A DNA stretch of 41,681 nt, taken from positions 1 to 41,681 of the forward strand of contig JAISPH010000046.1 of NCBI GenBank assembly GCA_031275035.1, in the 5' to 3' direction. Positions within the stretch are counted from its first letter, which is position 1. Each line of letters starts with the position of its first letter. The notes beneath the pieces are model-generated. The model made no database searches and was not told where the DNA came from. It saw only the letters and a list, made by a program, of their open reading frames with translations. Below, piece after piece: positions 7,995 to 17,601 of this stretch. Both the position numbers and the translations under genes were made by a program. The DNA comes from Treponema sp. GTDB lineage: Bacteria > Spirochaetota > Spirochaetia > Treponematales > Breznakiellaceae.

Positions 7995-9058
7995 TAGCGC
8001 AAATGATCGTAGAAGGGAAAGCTGTCCACCATGCAGCCCAGTACCAGCTGGGGTATCCATTTTTTGGTACATGCTTCCCTGCTGCGTATCCCCGTCAGGT
8101 ATTCAAAGGCAAAGAGAACGCTCTCCCGGCTGAATTCAAACTGATTCTGGAAGAGGGTCGCGGTCAGGCTGTGGGAACGGAGTTTTTCGTTTAGTTTTGG
8201 ATAAAGGTCGTGCCCGATGATGGGGATCTTTTTTATCTGGGGATGGCTGTCAAACCAGTCGCAGACCCCCAGGGCATTGTAGGAGGTTACATAGATCCCC
8301 GCCAGGTTCGGCTGGCTCCGCATCAGGGCCCCGGTCTGCTTATAGGCTATTTTATGATTCTCCCGGGTTTCGTAGATATCCACTACTTCCAGATTGTACT
8401 TGCCCGCTCCCGCATAGAAGCCTTCGATACATTCCTTGTGTACCAGCATATTTTTATCACCCGCGAAGAGGGCGATTTTCCGCTTTTTGGTTTTGCCGGG
8501 GATTACCATGCCCAGAAATTCCGCCGCCATCTGGCCCGCTACAAAGGTATTCATGCGGACGCCCCCGATCAGTCCGGGAATGTCCTCCGCCCCAAAAATA
8601 GTATTGTAGAGAATGGGAACGCCGGACTCGCCAATCTGTTCCAGCTCCCCCCGGTACCGGTTAAACTGATGGCTGCAGGTCAGCACCAGGGCGTTGATCT
8701 TTTCTTTTTTAAGGGACCGTAGAATGCGGCGTAGATCCTCCGGGGTTTCCAGGGAGGGAAAGGGATATTCAACAATATGACATTTGCTGTCCTTAAGTTC
8801 CATCGCCGCCTGTTTGATTCCGCTGATGACATACTGATAGAATTCCTGGGGTTCAAAGGGAAAGACCACGGCAATTCTAAGCTCCTTCCGTACCAGGGTC
8901 CGGGCGGTTTCGTTGGGGGTATAGTTCATCCGGGCGGCGGTTTCCAGGATAAGGGCCCGCGTCTTTTCGCTTATCTGTGTTTTGCCGGTCAGCGCCTTTG
9001 ACACCGTATTTGCGCTGATCCCCAGATGCTTGGCGATATCCTTGATGGTGGTCCGCAT
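7994..9058 (-). CDS. LacI-family transcriptional regulator
   Basis: 354 residues. The N-terminal helix-turn-helix with hinge helix is plain: TTIKDIAKHLGISANTVSKA, then RARTLVRKEL-like hinge sequence near residue 55. The rest is a periplasmic-binding-protein-fold effector domain (about 62-345), with IPIIGHDLYPKLNEKL near the C-terminal half. It probably senses a sugar or sugar-derived ligand. It diverges from a cyclase gene whose promoter carries a palindromic TTAACGTTCA at 9199-9208. A second identical site lies before the following dehydrogenase gene, so these are its likely operators (inference). No strong ribosome binding site is seen before 9058, but the family start is unambiguous. Confidence 0.9.
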   Translation of the reverse strand: MRTTIKDIAKHLGISANTVSKALTGKTQISEKTRALILETAARMNYTPNETARTLVRKELRIAVVFPFEPQEFYQYVISGIKQAAMELKDSKCHIVEYPFPSLETPEDLRRILRSLKKEKINALVLTCSHQFNRYRGELEQIGESGVPILYNTIFGAEDIPGLIGGVRMNTFVAGQMAAEFLGMVIPGKTKKRKIALFAGDKNMLVHKECIEGFYAGAGKYNLEVVDIYETRENHKIAYKQTGALMRSQPNLAGIYVTSYNALGVCDWFDSHPQIKKIPIIGHDLYPKLNEKLRSHSLTATLFQNQFEFSRESVLFAFEYLTGIRSREACTKKWIPQLVLGCMVDSFPFYDHLR

Positions 9059-9165
9059 GGTCTTTGGCTCACTATGGAGAGCCGAAACGCCTTTGTCAAG
9101 TTCGTATCGAAAAAAATAATCCCCGCCGGGTGAGTCTCCGCAGAACCCTGAGCCGCATAAAAAAC

Positions 9166-9210
9166 TTGCGTTCCCGGCAAAGCCATGGTACAGTTAAGTT
9201 AACGTTCACT
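9166..9210 (+). promoter_or_regulatory. promoter with LacI-type operator, copy 1
   Basis: TTGCGT (-35, 9166-9171), 17-base spacer, TACAGT (-10, 9189-9194). Directly downstream, over the expected transcription start, is the palindrome TTAACGTTCA (9199-9208) with the central CG typical of LacI-family operators. The block from about 9159 to 9214 is repeated almost exactly at 9904-9959. Confidence 0.75.
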
Positions 9211-9226
9211 TTTTGAGAGGTAAATC

Positions 9227-9868
9227 ATGAATACCATCATCGATCTGACCCAGGTCCTCAAAGACGGCATGCTCGTATTCCCCGGCGATCCGGGCCCCCG
9301 GTTTACCGCCGCCCACCGGTACGACAACGGCTATTTTGTCAGTACCGTAACATTCTGTACCCATACGGGCACCCATATTGACGCTCCGGTTCACCGTATA
9401 AAAAAGGGGAAGACCCTGACCGATCTGGATCCGGGTCTCTATATCGGATGGAAGACCCTGGTTATAGATCATCCCGCGGCGGGCAGGGACAGTATTCTCT
9501 CCAGGGAAGACTGCAGTGCCTATGAAAAGGACATAGCCGGCTGCGATGCGGTCCTTGTCAGGACGGGCTGGGCAAAGTTTGCCGGTAAACCCGCCTACTA
9601 CGAGGGTTTCCCCGGCCTGGACGAGGGTGCCGTAGACTGGCTTGCGGAACATCATATACGCCTTATCGGCCTTGAGTCCCCCTCGGTCAATCCCCGGCAG
9701 CACCTGGAAATTCACAAACGGCTTCTGGAAAAGGATATTTTGATTATTGAAGGCCTGATACATACGGCCCGGCTTAAAACCAAATACATCGAGCTCCATG
9801 CGGTGCCCCTCAAGCTGGATAAGCTTGACGGTTCCCCCGTGCGGGCCTATGCCGTGGAACGGGCCTAG
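9227..9868 (+). CDS. cyclase-family metal-dependent hydrolase (kynurenine formamidase-like fold)
   Basis: 213 residues, cytosolic. The cyclase/kynurenine formamidase metal site is intact: CTHTGTHIDAPVH at residues 45-56 supplies H46, H50, D52 and H56. The later segment LESPSVNPRQHLEIHKRLL and ILIIEGL match the family's second half. The family includes kynurenine formamidase, isatin hydrolase and uncharacterised sugar-cluster hydrolases. The sugar-importer context argues against tryptophan catabolism and for hydrolysis of a lactone-like or diketo sugar intermediate (inference). GAGAGG sits six bases before the ATG. It is the first gene under the LacI-type promoter at 9166. Confidence 0.85.
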   Translation: MNTIIDLTQVLKDGMLVFPGDPGPRFTAAHRYDNGYFVSTVTFCTHTGTHIDAPVHRIKKGKTLTDLDPGLYIGWKTLVIDHPAAGRDSILSREDCSAYEKDIAGCDAVLVRTGWAKFAGKPAYYEGFPGLDEGAVDWLAEHHIRLIGLESPSVNPRQHLEIHKRLLEKDILIIEGLIHTARLKTKYIELHAVPLKLDKLDGSPVRAYAVERA

Positions 9869-9910
9869 CATACGGCGGCTGTTTGCGGGCGCAAATTTTT
9901 AATAAAAAAC

Positions 9911-9955
9911 TTGCGTTCCCGGGAAACCCGTGGTACAGTTAGGTTAACGTTCACT
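9911..9955 (+). promoter_or_regulatory. promoter with LacI-type operator, copy 2
   Basis: TTGCGT (9911-9916), 17-base spacer, TACAGT (9934-9939), palindrome TTAACGTTCA (9944-9953). It differs from the copy at 9166 by only a few bases. It gives the dehydrogenase-transporter genes their own start under the same control. Confidence 0.75.
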
Positions 9956-9991
9956 TTTTTATGAGGAATGCAGTTTTTTGGGGAGAAAGAG

Positions 9992-11041
9992 ATGAATATG
10001 AAGGCGATAGTGGTCTACGGACCAATGGACATACGCTACGAGGATGTGGAGGTTAAAAAACCCGGTCCCGGAGAAGTTTTGATAAAGATCAAGGCGGCGG
10101 GCATCTGCGGGACCGATGCGGAGATACTGAGCGCGGAACTTTTTTACTTTAAGAACGGCATGGCAAAACTTCCTCTTATTCCCGGGCACGAATGGTCCGG
10201 GGAGATTATAGAAACCGGTGAAGGGGTCAAAGATTTTGCCCCGGGGGATCATGTCAGCGGTGAATGTACGGTAAGTTGCGGTTTTTGCAGGCAGTGTGTT
10301 TCGGGCAAACAGAACCTCTGCGTTAACCGCACCGAGACCGGAGTAATGAACCGCAGCGGCGGCTATGCGGAGTACATTACCTTTCCCGTATCGGCGCTCC
10401 ATAAATTTACCAGCATTTCATTTGAAGAGGGGGCTGTTATTGAGCCCGCCTGCATAGCCATGGAGGCGGTCAAACGGGCCCGGATATCCCCCATGGACAA
10501 TGTCCTGGTTATCGGCCCCGGACCCATAGGACTGCTGGCGGCTCAAATTTCCAGGAATGTCTATGCCGCAAAACGTACCATTATTTCCGGCACCAGGGAC
10601 GAGCGGCTGGCCCGGGCCAGGGCCTATACCGACGGCGTCATCAATGTAAAGAAAGAGAACCTGAAAGACCGGGTCAGGGAACTTACCGGCGGCGAGGGTA
10701 TTGATGCAGTCATAGAAGCCGCCGGGGTGGCGACTTCATTTACCGACTGTGAGGGCATCGTAAACGGCGCGGGCAGGATATCCTGCTGCGGGTTTTTCGG
10801 CTCCAAGGCGGCTCCCTGCAACTGGGACTACATCATTACCAACGACATAGAAATTATCGGCAGCCTCGGCAGTCCCGGGGTATGGGATTTTACTATTCAG
10901 TGCATGGAACGGGGAAAGATCGACGTTAAAAATATCATTACCCACGATCTTCCGGTAAAGAGCAAAGAAGCGTTTATGGATGCCTTTACTATTATGGAGC
11001 AGCGAAGGGAAGGCGCCTGTAAGGTCATTATACGGCCATAA
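9992..11041 (+). CDS. zinc-dependent medium-chain alcohol/polyol dehydrogenase
   Basis: 349 residues from ATG 9992, chosen because GGGGAGA lies about six bases upstream. Catalytic zinc ligands are C39 (GICGTD), H66 and E67 (GHEW). The structural zinc lobe has C96, C99, C102 and C110. The NAD(P) Rossmann glycines appear as VIGPGPIGLLAA near residue 173. This is the sorbitol/threonine dehydrogenase-like branch of the MDR superfamily, expected to oxidise a secondary alcohol of a polyol or sugar acid. Substrate is not predictable. It lies just upstream of a sugar-binding protein gene, and a second MDR gene closes the cluster at 18999-20036. Confidence 0.85.
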   Translation: MNMKAIVVYGPMDIRYEDVEVKKPGPGEVLIKIKAAGICGTDAEILSAELFYFKNGMAKLPLIPGHEWSGEIIETGEGVKDFAPGDHVSGECTVSCGFCRQCVSGKQNLCVNRTETGVMNRSGGYAEYITFPVSALHKFTSISFEEGAVIEPACIAMEAVKRARISPMDNVLVIGPGPIGLLAAQISRNVYAAKRTIISGTRDERLARARAYTDGVINVKKENLKDRVRELTGGEGIDAVIEAAGVATSFTDCEGIVNGAGRISCCGFFGSKAAPCNWDYIITNDIEIIGSLGSPGVWDFTIQCMERGKIDVKNIITHDLPVKSKEAFMDAFTIMEQRREGACKVIIRP

Positions 11042-11081
11042 CCGCATCTGGATGCGGATGAATTTTTTTAGGAGGAACATT

Positions 11082-12053
11082 ATGATTCTGAAAAGAGGGG
11101 CTTTACTGGTTTTGATTTTGGCCTTAACCGCCGGCGTGGTTTTTGCCGCCGGAGGAAAACAGGGGACGGCAAGCAAATACAAAATAGGGGTCAGTATTCC
11201 TTCCGCGGAATATACCTTCTTTGCAACCATGGAGGCGGCTATTAGGAGCGCCTATCCCACGGAACGGGCCACGGTAACTGTTTTTGACGGTCAGAACAAC
11301 CAGCAAAAGCAGAATCAGGATATTGAGGATATGATCACCCAGAAGTACAACGGGATCGTGCTTATCCCCATTACCGTTGAAGGGGCCATTCCCGCAATCA
11401 GGTACGCCAACCAGCAGAAGGTTCCCATCATCACCGTGGACAGGGAAGTCGCCCCCAATACCGGGGTTGAGGTAATCGGCTTTGTCGGCGCGGATCACCG
11501 GCCCATGGGCGTACAGACCGCGAATCTTTTGATAGCCGCCATGGAAAAGATGTTCCCCGGACAGCGGATCTTTAATGTGGTTGAACTCCTCGGCACCCAG
11601 GGTTCTTCCGCCGCCATTTTGCGGGAAGAGGGCATCCACAGCGTCTTCGATAAAGATCCCCGGATCAAGTACATCTCCCTGGACGGCAATTTTGAAACCA
11701 CCAAGGCCCTTTCGGTGGCGGAGGATCAGTTGACCGCCAATCCCAACCTTCACGGCTTTGTTTGTCATAACGACATGATGGCGGAGGGCGTCTATCAGGC
11801 CCTGGTCAATATGAACAAGGTGGGCAAGGTCGCCATCACCGGCATTGACGGACAGCGTTCCACCGTTGAGCTTGTTGTCAAGGGCGGCATTTCAGGTACG
11901 GTTATCCAGTATCCCAAGATGGTTACCATGGGGGTGGAGGTAATGTGCGATTATCTGGACGGCAAGCAGATCCAGTATACGAACTTCTATCCTTCAGATC
12001 CCTGCGGCCCCGACGTGGCCCAGAAAATGATTGATAACGGAAGCGCCTGGTAA
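11082..12053 (+). CDS. periplasmic sugar-binding protein (RbsB-like), importer 1
   Basis: 323 residues from ATG 11082, behind GGAGG (the longer frame upstream would read through the dehydrogenase end). The signal peptide ends AGVVFAAGG. At the position where a lipobox Cys would stand there is Ala, so the protein is probably secreted to the periplasm rather than lipidated. The fold is Peripla_BP_4: YKIGVSIPS start, QDIEDMITQKYNGIVLIPI, VPIITVDRE, VEVIGFVGADH, GFVCHNDMMAEGV and VAITGIDGQ. It should deliver a hexose, pentose or related ligand to the ATPase and permease encoded next. Confidence 0.9.
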   Translation: MILKRGALLVLILALTAGVVFAAGGKQGTASKYKIGVSIPSAEYTFFATMEAAIRSAYPTERATVTVFDGQNNQQKQNQDIEDMITQKYNGIVLIPITVEGAIPAIRYANQQKVPIITVDREVAPNTGVEVIGFVGADHRPMGVQTANLLIAAMEKMFPGQRIFNVVELLGTQGSSAAILREEGIHSVFDKDPRIKYISLDGNFETTKALSVAEDQLTANPNLHGFVCHNDMMAEGVYQALVNMNKVGKVAITGIDGQRSTVELVVKGGISGTVIQYPKMVTMGVEVMCDYLDGKQIQYTNFYPSDPCGPDVAQKMIDNGSAW

Positions 12054-12055
12054 TT

Positions 12056-12122
12056 GGACTTGTTCGGGAACCCGGCTGGTTTTCCCGGACGAAAGTCCGG
12101 CGCAAGTCTCCCAAAAAACGCG
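12056..12122 (+). repeat. multi-stem RNA-like repeat (copy 2)
   Basis: Starts two bases after the SBP stop. GACTTG (12057-12062) can pair with CAAGTC (12103-12108). Inside are CGGGAA pairing with TTCCCG and CCGGAC-GAAA-GTCCGG. The framework matches 663-730, but the inner stems have changed on both sides, which supports base pairing. It is followed by CCCAAAAAAC as in copy 1. Confidence 0.55.
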
Positions 12123-12132
12123 GATTTCTTAA

Positions 12133-12179
12133 AATAAGGCTGTCTTTTTGTCTTGCGAAAAAGGAAAGACAGCCTTATT
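12133..12179 (+). terminator. 15-bp hairpin between SBP and ATPase genes
   Basis: AATAAGGCTGTCTTT pairs with AAAGACAGCCTTATT around a 17-base loop. It probably attenuates transcription or protects the SBP mRNA end so that SBP exceeds the membrane parts. The remaining ~120 bases to 12301 hold only a CGTTTTC/GAAAACG hairpin and the ribosome binding site GGGGAA. Confidence 0.55.
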
Positions 12180-12300
12180 ATGGATGAGGGGCCGCCGCTG
12201 AAACGGGGCTTTTACGGCAATGCGGGGAATACCGGGCAGCCGGTTGTCGTTTTCCGCCGGGACGAAAACGCTGTTCCGGCGCATTTATGGGGAATAACTG

Positions 12301-13815
<1,515 letters not shown>

Positions 13816-13818
<3 letters not shown>

Positions 13819-13880
13819 ACCTCCCCGCCCTAAAGGGCGGGGTATTAGACCCCGCTGCGAATAAAGCGGAGCGGCGTTAG
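13816..13880 (-). repeat. IS200/IS605-type right-end-like sequence
   Basis: Adjoins the ATPase stop codon. CCCCGCCC (13823-13830) pairs with GGGCGGGG (13835-13842). A second stem, CCGCT with AGCGG (13852-13869), lies beside it. Read on the minus strand the hairpin is followed by GAGGTTCATTT, the arrangement seen at right ends of IS605/IS1341 elements, where tnpB omega RNAs end. A similar block on the plus strand is at 31255-31330. No transposase or tnpB is present, so it would be an orphan end. Confidence 0.35.
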
Positions 13881-13911
13881 GTTTCAAATGTTTTAAGCAC
13901 GGGGAAGGGAA

Positions 13912-14889
13912 ATGAGCAAATTATCTTTGAAGGACAGATTTGATCTTTCGTCCATGGCGCCGGTTTTTATCATACTGTTTCTTATTCTCAGCTATTCTGT
14001 TTTTGCGCCTAATTTTTTAAGCTTGAATAATTTTTTGAACATACTCCGGCAGGTGTCCATTATCGGGGTTATGGCAATCGGGGTAACCGCCGTTATTTTA
14101 TTGGGTGAAATAGATCTTTCCATTGGAACGGTGATGGCCTTTTCCGGCATGATCGTGGGGGGCCTTTCAAAGGGAACCTACTTTGGCTGGGATCCGCTTC
14201 CGGTTCCCCTGGCGATGATCATTTCCCTGATCATCGGCGCCATAATCGGTTTCGGGTCCGGCATTGCCTGCGCCAAACTGCGGATTCCCGGCTTTATGGC
14301 GACCCTTTCCATGCAGTATGTATGCAGCGGCCTTATGCTCATGCTTACCAAGGCAAGGCCCATCGGCGGGCTTCCCCAGAGCCTGACCTATTGGGGAAGC
14401 GGGTATATCTTTGGATTTTTTCCGGTTATCATTATCCTCTTTTTAATAGTTGTTTTAATCGGTTTTTTCCTGCTCCGTTTTACTATATTCGGAAGAAACC
14501 TCTACGCCATCGGCGGCAATATGGAATCTTCCCGTCTTTCGGGGATCAACGTGGTCTTTAACAAAACCGCCGCCTTTGTAATCTGTTCGGTGCTCTGCGC
14601 CCTGGCGGGCATCCTCATGGACGGCCGCATCGGCAGCGCCCAGGTAACCGCCGGCGATACGCTGATGATGCAGCCCATTGCCGGAGCGGTGCTGGGCGGG
14701 ACCAGCCTTATGGGCGGACGCGGCACCGTGCCGGGGACGGTACTGGGGGTGCTGATAATGGGCATCCTGGTGAACGGCCTCAACCTGATGGGGGTGGGCA
14801 GCGATATTCAGCGGGTGGTAACGGGCCTGGTCCTCTTCGGGGCAGTAACCTTTAATATTTGGTCCAGCGTAAAACAGGGCGTCCGCTGA
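13912..14889 (+). CDS. sugar ABC transporter permease (RbsC type), importer 1
   Basis: 325 residues, BPD_transp_2 family, about ten hydrophobic helices. The hallmark EIDLSIGTVMAFSGM (near residue 65-80) matches the conserved GxxDLSVG loop. The cytoplasmic coupling region FGRNLYAIGGNMESSRLSGI (about 190-210) and the GGTSLMGGRGTVPGTVLGVL glycine-rich stretch are also typical. GGGGAAGGGAA precedes the ATG. Between the preceding ATPase and this gene lies only the hairpin element at 13816-13880. Confidence 0.92.
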   Translation: MSKLSLKDRFDLSSMAPVFIILFLILSYSVFAPNFLSLNNFLNILRQVSIIGVMAIGVTAVILLGEIDLSIGTVMAFSGMIVGGLSKGTYFGWDPLPVPLAMIISLIIGAIIGFGSGIACAKLRIPGFMATLSMQYVCSGLMLMLTKARPIGGLPQSLTYWGSGYIFGFFPVIIILFLIVVLIGFFLLRFTIFGRNLYAIGGNMESSRLSGINVVFNKTAAFVICSVLCALAGILMDGRIGSAQVTAGDTLMMQPIAGAVLGGTSLMGGRGTVPGTVLGVLIMGILVNGLNLMGVGSDIQRVVTGLVLFGAVTFNIWSSVKQGVR

Positions 14890-14906
14890 ATTGTAAAGGA
14901 ATGAAT

Positions 14907-16409
14907 ATGGGAAGTGAAGTTCTGGTCATGCGGAATATTGATAAGTCTTTTCCCGGAGTACACGCATTACAAAACGTGAATTTATCCATAGAAGCGGGAG
15001 AGGTGCACGCCCTGATAGGCGAAAACGGGGCGGGTAAATCCACGCTGATGAAAATTCTCAGCGGCGTATACCAGAGGGACGGCGGAGAGATTCTGGTAAA
15101 CGGACATGCCGTTGAGATTGATCGTCCCGAAAAGGCGACCCAGCTTGGCATCAGCATCATCTATCAGGAATTAAACCTCATGCCCAACCTGAGCGTTGCG
15201 GAGAATATTTTTGTCGGCCGTGAAAAAAGGAAAGTCCCCTTTCTTGACAAGGCAAAAACAATCGCGGAAGCGGAAAAGTATGTGCGGGAAGTCGGGCTTC
15301 AGGTAAATGTTGAAACCCAGGTACAGGATCTTTCCATTGCCCAGCGGCAGATGGTGGAAGTTGCCAAGGCCCTCTCGGTAAACGCCAAGGTTATCATCAT
15401 GGACGAGCCGACGTCCTCCCTGACCGAACACGAGGTGGTTATCCTTATGGGCATTATCCGCAAACTCCGGGATCAGGGGACCTCTGTCGTGTTTATCTCC
15501 CACCGTTTAAGCGAAATATTTGAGATAAGCGACCGCATTACCGTTCTGCGGGACGGTGAAGTTATCGATACGGTCAGAACCGCCGAATGCAGCGAGGATG
15601 CGCTGATCCACATGATGGTCGGAAGATCCCTGACGGATCTCTTCCCCAAAGAGACGGTGGACATGGGCGGAATTATTTTGGAGGCGGAACATATCTGTTC
15701 CGGGGATATGGTACGGGATGTCAGCTTCAATCTTCGCAAGGGAGAAATTCTCGGCTTTGCCGGTTTGGTCGGCGCGGGGAGAAGCGAATTGATGTCCGCC
15801 ATATTCGGAGTCCGCCGCATGGATTCGGGAAAGGTCCGGCTTGACGGGGCGGAACTGGCGGGCGGCGTCCCCGGCGAGTCCATTAAGAAGGGCCTTGGCT
15901 TTGTTCCCGAAGACAGGAAACTGCAGGGGCTGGTTCTGGGAATGGCCGTCAGGGAAAACGCAACCCTGGCAAGCCTGGAAAGCGTCAGCGGCGGCGGACT
16001 TATCAGGAAAGACAAGGAGCAGGAGGTGGCCGCTTACTATGTGGATAAGCTGGCCATCAAGACGCCGGGGATTGAGCAGAAAACCGAAAATCTTTCCGGG
16101 GGGAATCAGCAGAAGGTGGTCATCGCCAAGTGGCTTGCCGCCCATCCCAAGGTGCTTATTCTGGATGAAGTTACCAGGGGTATAGACGTGGGGGCCAAAA
16201 AAGAAATATATGGACTTATAACGATGCTTGTCCGGGAAGGGGTGGGCATTATCCTTATATCCTCGGAACTGCCCGAAATACTGGGCATGAGCGACCGGAT
16301 CATCGTAATGCATGAGGGGATTATCAAAGGGGAGTTGAAGCGGGAGGAGGCTACCCAAAAGGCGATCATGTCCATAATTCTCAGGGAAGATGAAAAAAAG
16401 GCCGGTTAA
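14907..16409 (+). CDS. sugar ABC transporter double ATPase (RbsA type), importer 2
   Basis: 500 residues from ATG 14907, which has AAAGGA about seven bases upstream; an ATG at 14901 is too close to it. NBD1: Walker A GENGAGKST (38-46), signature LSIAQRQMVEVAKAL, Walker B VIIMDEPTSSL. NBD2: degenerate Walker A GLVGAGRSE (about 287), LSGGNQQKVVIAKW, LILDEVTRGIDVG (Pro of the usual DEPTRG replaced by Val). It follows the first permease by 17 bases and is 16 bases before the second permease, so it pairs with the latter in the same transcript. Confidence 0.92.
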   Translation: MGSEVLVMRNIDKSFPGVHALQNVNLSIEAGEVHALIGENGAGKSTLMKILSGVYQRDGGEILVNGHAVEIDRPEKATQLGISIIYQELNLMPNLSVAENIFVGREKRKVPFLDKAKTIAEAEKYVREVGLQVNVETQVQDLSIAQRQMVEVAKALSVNAKVIIMDEPTSSLTEHEVVILMGIIRKLRDQGTSVVFISHRLSEIFEISDRITVLRDGEVIDTVRTAECSEDALIHMMVGRSLTDLFPKETVDMGGIILEAEHICSGDMVRDVSFNLRKGEILGFAGLVGAGRSELMSAIFGVRRMDSGKVRLDGAELAGGVPGESIKKGLGFVPEDRKLQGLVLGMAVRENATLASLESVSGGGLIRKDKEQEVAAYYVDKLAIKTPGIEQKTENLSGGNQQKVVIAKWLAAHPKVLILDEVTRGIDVGAKKEIYGLITMLVREGVGIILISSELPEILGMSDRIIVMHEGIIKGELKREEATQKAIMSIILREDEKKAG

Positions 16410-16424
16410 ATTACAGGAGACAAT

Positions 16425-17396
16425 ATGGGTAAATCAGGATCAATGCATACCATCATCGCCAGGGCTAAGAATTCCACTTCCTTCGGCATCGTAATTATTC
16501 TCCTTGCCATGTGTCTTATTTTGACCATTGCGGTGGGAAGGGTGTTTTTATCATCCGATAACTTAGTTTCGGTTGTCCGGCAGTTCTCCTTTATCGCCAT
16601 CATGGCGATTGGAGAGAGCATCGTTATTATGACCGGAGGAATCGATCTTTCGGTGGGGTCGATCTTTGCCTTTGCCAGCGTCATCGGCTGCATGGTTATG
16701 ACAAAGCTTAATCTGGGAACCGCCGGAGGGCTCCTCTCGGGGCTTCTGGTGGGGGCCGGTATGGGGGCCGCCAACGGTCTTTTTATCACCAGGCTGAAGC
16801 TGCCTCCCTTCATAGCGACCCTGGGCATGATGAGCATCGCCCGGGGGCTGTCCTTCGGCGTTACCGGCGGATTCCCCATAAGCATGCTCCCCGATTCGTT
16901 TAAGTTTATAGGACAGGGCTATGTGGGATTTGTGCCGGCGCCGGTGATCATTCTGATTTTGCTTACCGTGATATTCGGCGTATTTATGCACAAGTCCATA
17001 ACGGGCCGCCGTATCTATGCCATCGGAGGCAACGAAGAGGCCGCCCGGCTTTCCGGGGTCAGGATAGAGCGGATCAAGATCCTGGTGTATACCCTCAGCG
17101 GACTTTTGGCGGGGCTTGCCGGGCTTATGACCGCGGGACGGCTGGGGGTTGCCCAGTCAACCGCGGGGAACGGTTATGAAATGGACGCCATATCGGCGAC
17201 CATTATCGGGGGCGCAAGCCTTGCCGGGGGCGTGGGTAATATCGCCGGTCCCATTCTGGGCGCCGCCATCATGCAGGTGCTCCGCAACGGTCTGGTCCTG
17301 ACCGGGGTATCCGCCTATTGGCAGCAGGCGGTCCTGGGAGCGGTGATCATCATTGCGGTGGCCTTCGATAAACTGCGCCAGATAAAGAAAAAATAG
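16425..17396 (+). CDS. sugar ABC transporter permease (RbsC type), importer 2
   Basis: 323 residues, BPD_transp_2 family. TGGIDLSVGSIFAFASV is the family loop motif. The coupling segment is TGRRIYAIGGNEEAARLSGV, and the GGASLAGGVGNIAGPILGA stretch near the C-terminus is intact. ACAGGAGA lies five bases before the ATG. It sits between the ATPase at 14907 and the binding protein at 17602, making a second full importer in the operon. Confidence 0.92.
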   Translation: MGKSGSMHTIIARAKNSTSFGIVIILLAMCLILTIAVGRVFLSSDNLVSVVRQFSFIAIMAIGESIVIMTGGIDLSVGSIFAFASVIGCMVMTKLNLGTAGGLLSGLLVGAGMGAANGLFITRLKLPPFIATLGMMSIARGLSFGVTGGFPISMLPDSFKFIGQGYVGFVPAPVIILILLTVIFGVFMHKSITGRRIYAIGGNEEAARLSGVRIERIKILVYTLSGLLAGLAGLMTAGRLGVAQSTAGNGYEMDAISATIIGGASLAGGVGNIAGPILGAAIMQVLRNGLVLTGVSAYWQQAVLGAVIIIAVAFDKLRQIKKK

Positions 17397-17403
17397 AGTT
17401 GTT

Positions 17404-17421
17404 CAGAAACTTCAGTTTCTG
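17404..17421. repeat. AAACTTCAGTTT-core palindrome
   Basis: CAGAAAC, loop TTCA, GTTTCTG: a 7-bp stem a few bases after the permease stop, same core and loop as 777-806 and 4830-4849. Confidence 0.35.
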
Positions 17422-17454
17422 TCGAATCAAAGGTTCGCCGGCAGCCGGTTAAAA

Positions 17455-17519
17455 GGACTTGTGCCGGACGGAAATCCGCAATAAACAACGGGTTACCGAA
17501 CAAGTCCGGTTTCTTTTTT
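17455..17519 (+). terminator. GGACTTGT/ACAAGTCC stem with T-run (diverged copy 3 of the RNA-like repeat)
   Basis: GGACTTGT (17455-17462) pairs with ACAAGTCC (17500-17507). Inside are short stems CGGA/TCCG and CGG/CCG. GGTTTCTTTTTT follows, so it looks like a terminator or attenuator before the SBP gene. The outer stem is the same as in the copies at 663 and 12056. Confidence 0.5.
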
Positions 17520-17521
17520 CA

Positions 17522-17561
17522 GGTTATATTCCAGGGTATTCAAAAATATCCTGAAATAACC
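17522..17561. promoter_or_regulatory. long imperfect palindrome upstream of SBP 2
   Basis: GGTTATATTCCAGGGTATT and AATATCCTGAAATAACC form an inverted repeat of about 17 pairs with a short A-rich centre, about 40 bases before the ATG at 17602. It could be a protein-binding site or an mRNA hairpin protecting the SBP message. Confidence 0.4.
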
Positions 17562-17601
17562 ATGCAGCGGCATGGATAATTTTGAGAGGATGGAGGAAAG
17601 C

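Noticed and set aside
7779..7997. Short frames through the repeat at 7846-7994 and at 18671-18825
   Set aside because: Their similarity to each other comes from the DNA repeat; they lack start signals and run across hairpins.
9227..9868. True kynurenine formamidase (kynB)
   Set aside because: The fold and metal motif match, but no tryptophan dioxygenase or kynureninase is present and the context is sugar transport, so the specific name is not justified.
15507..16358. 283-codon minus-strand frame opposite ATPase 2
   Set aside because: It is antisense to conserved ATPase motifs, and similar frames lie opposite the other ATPases.
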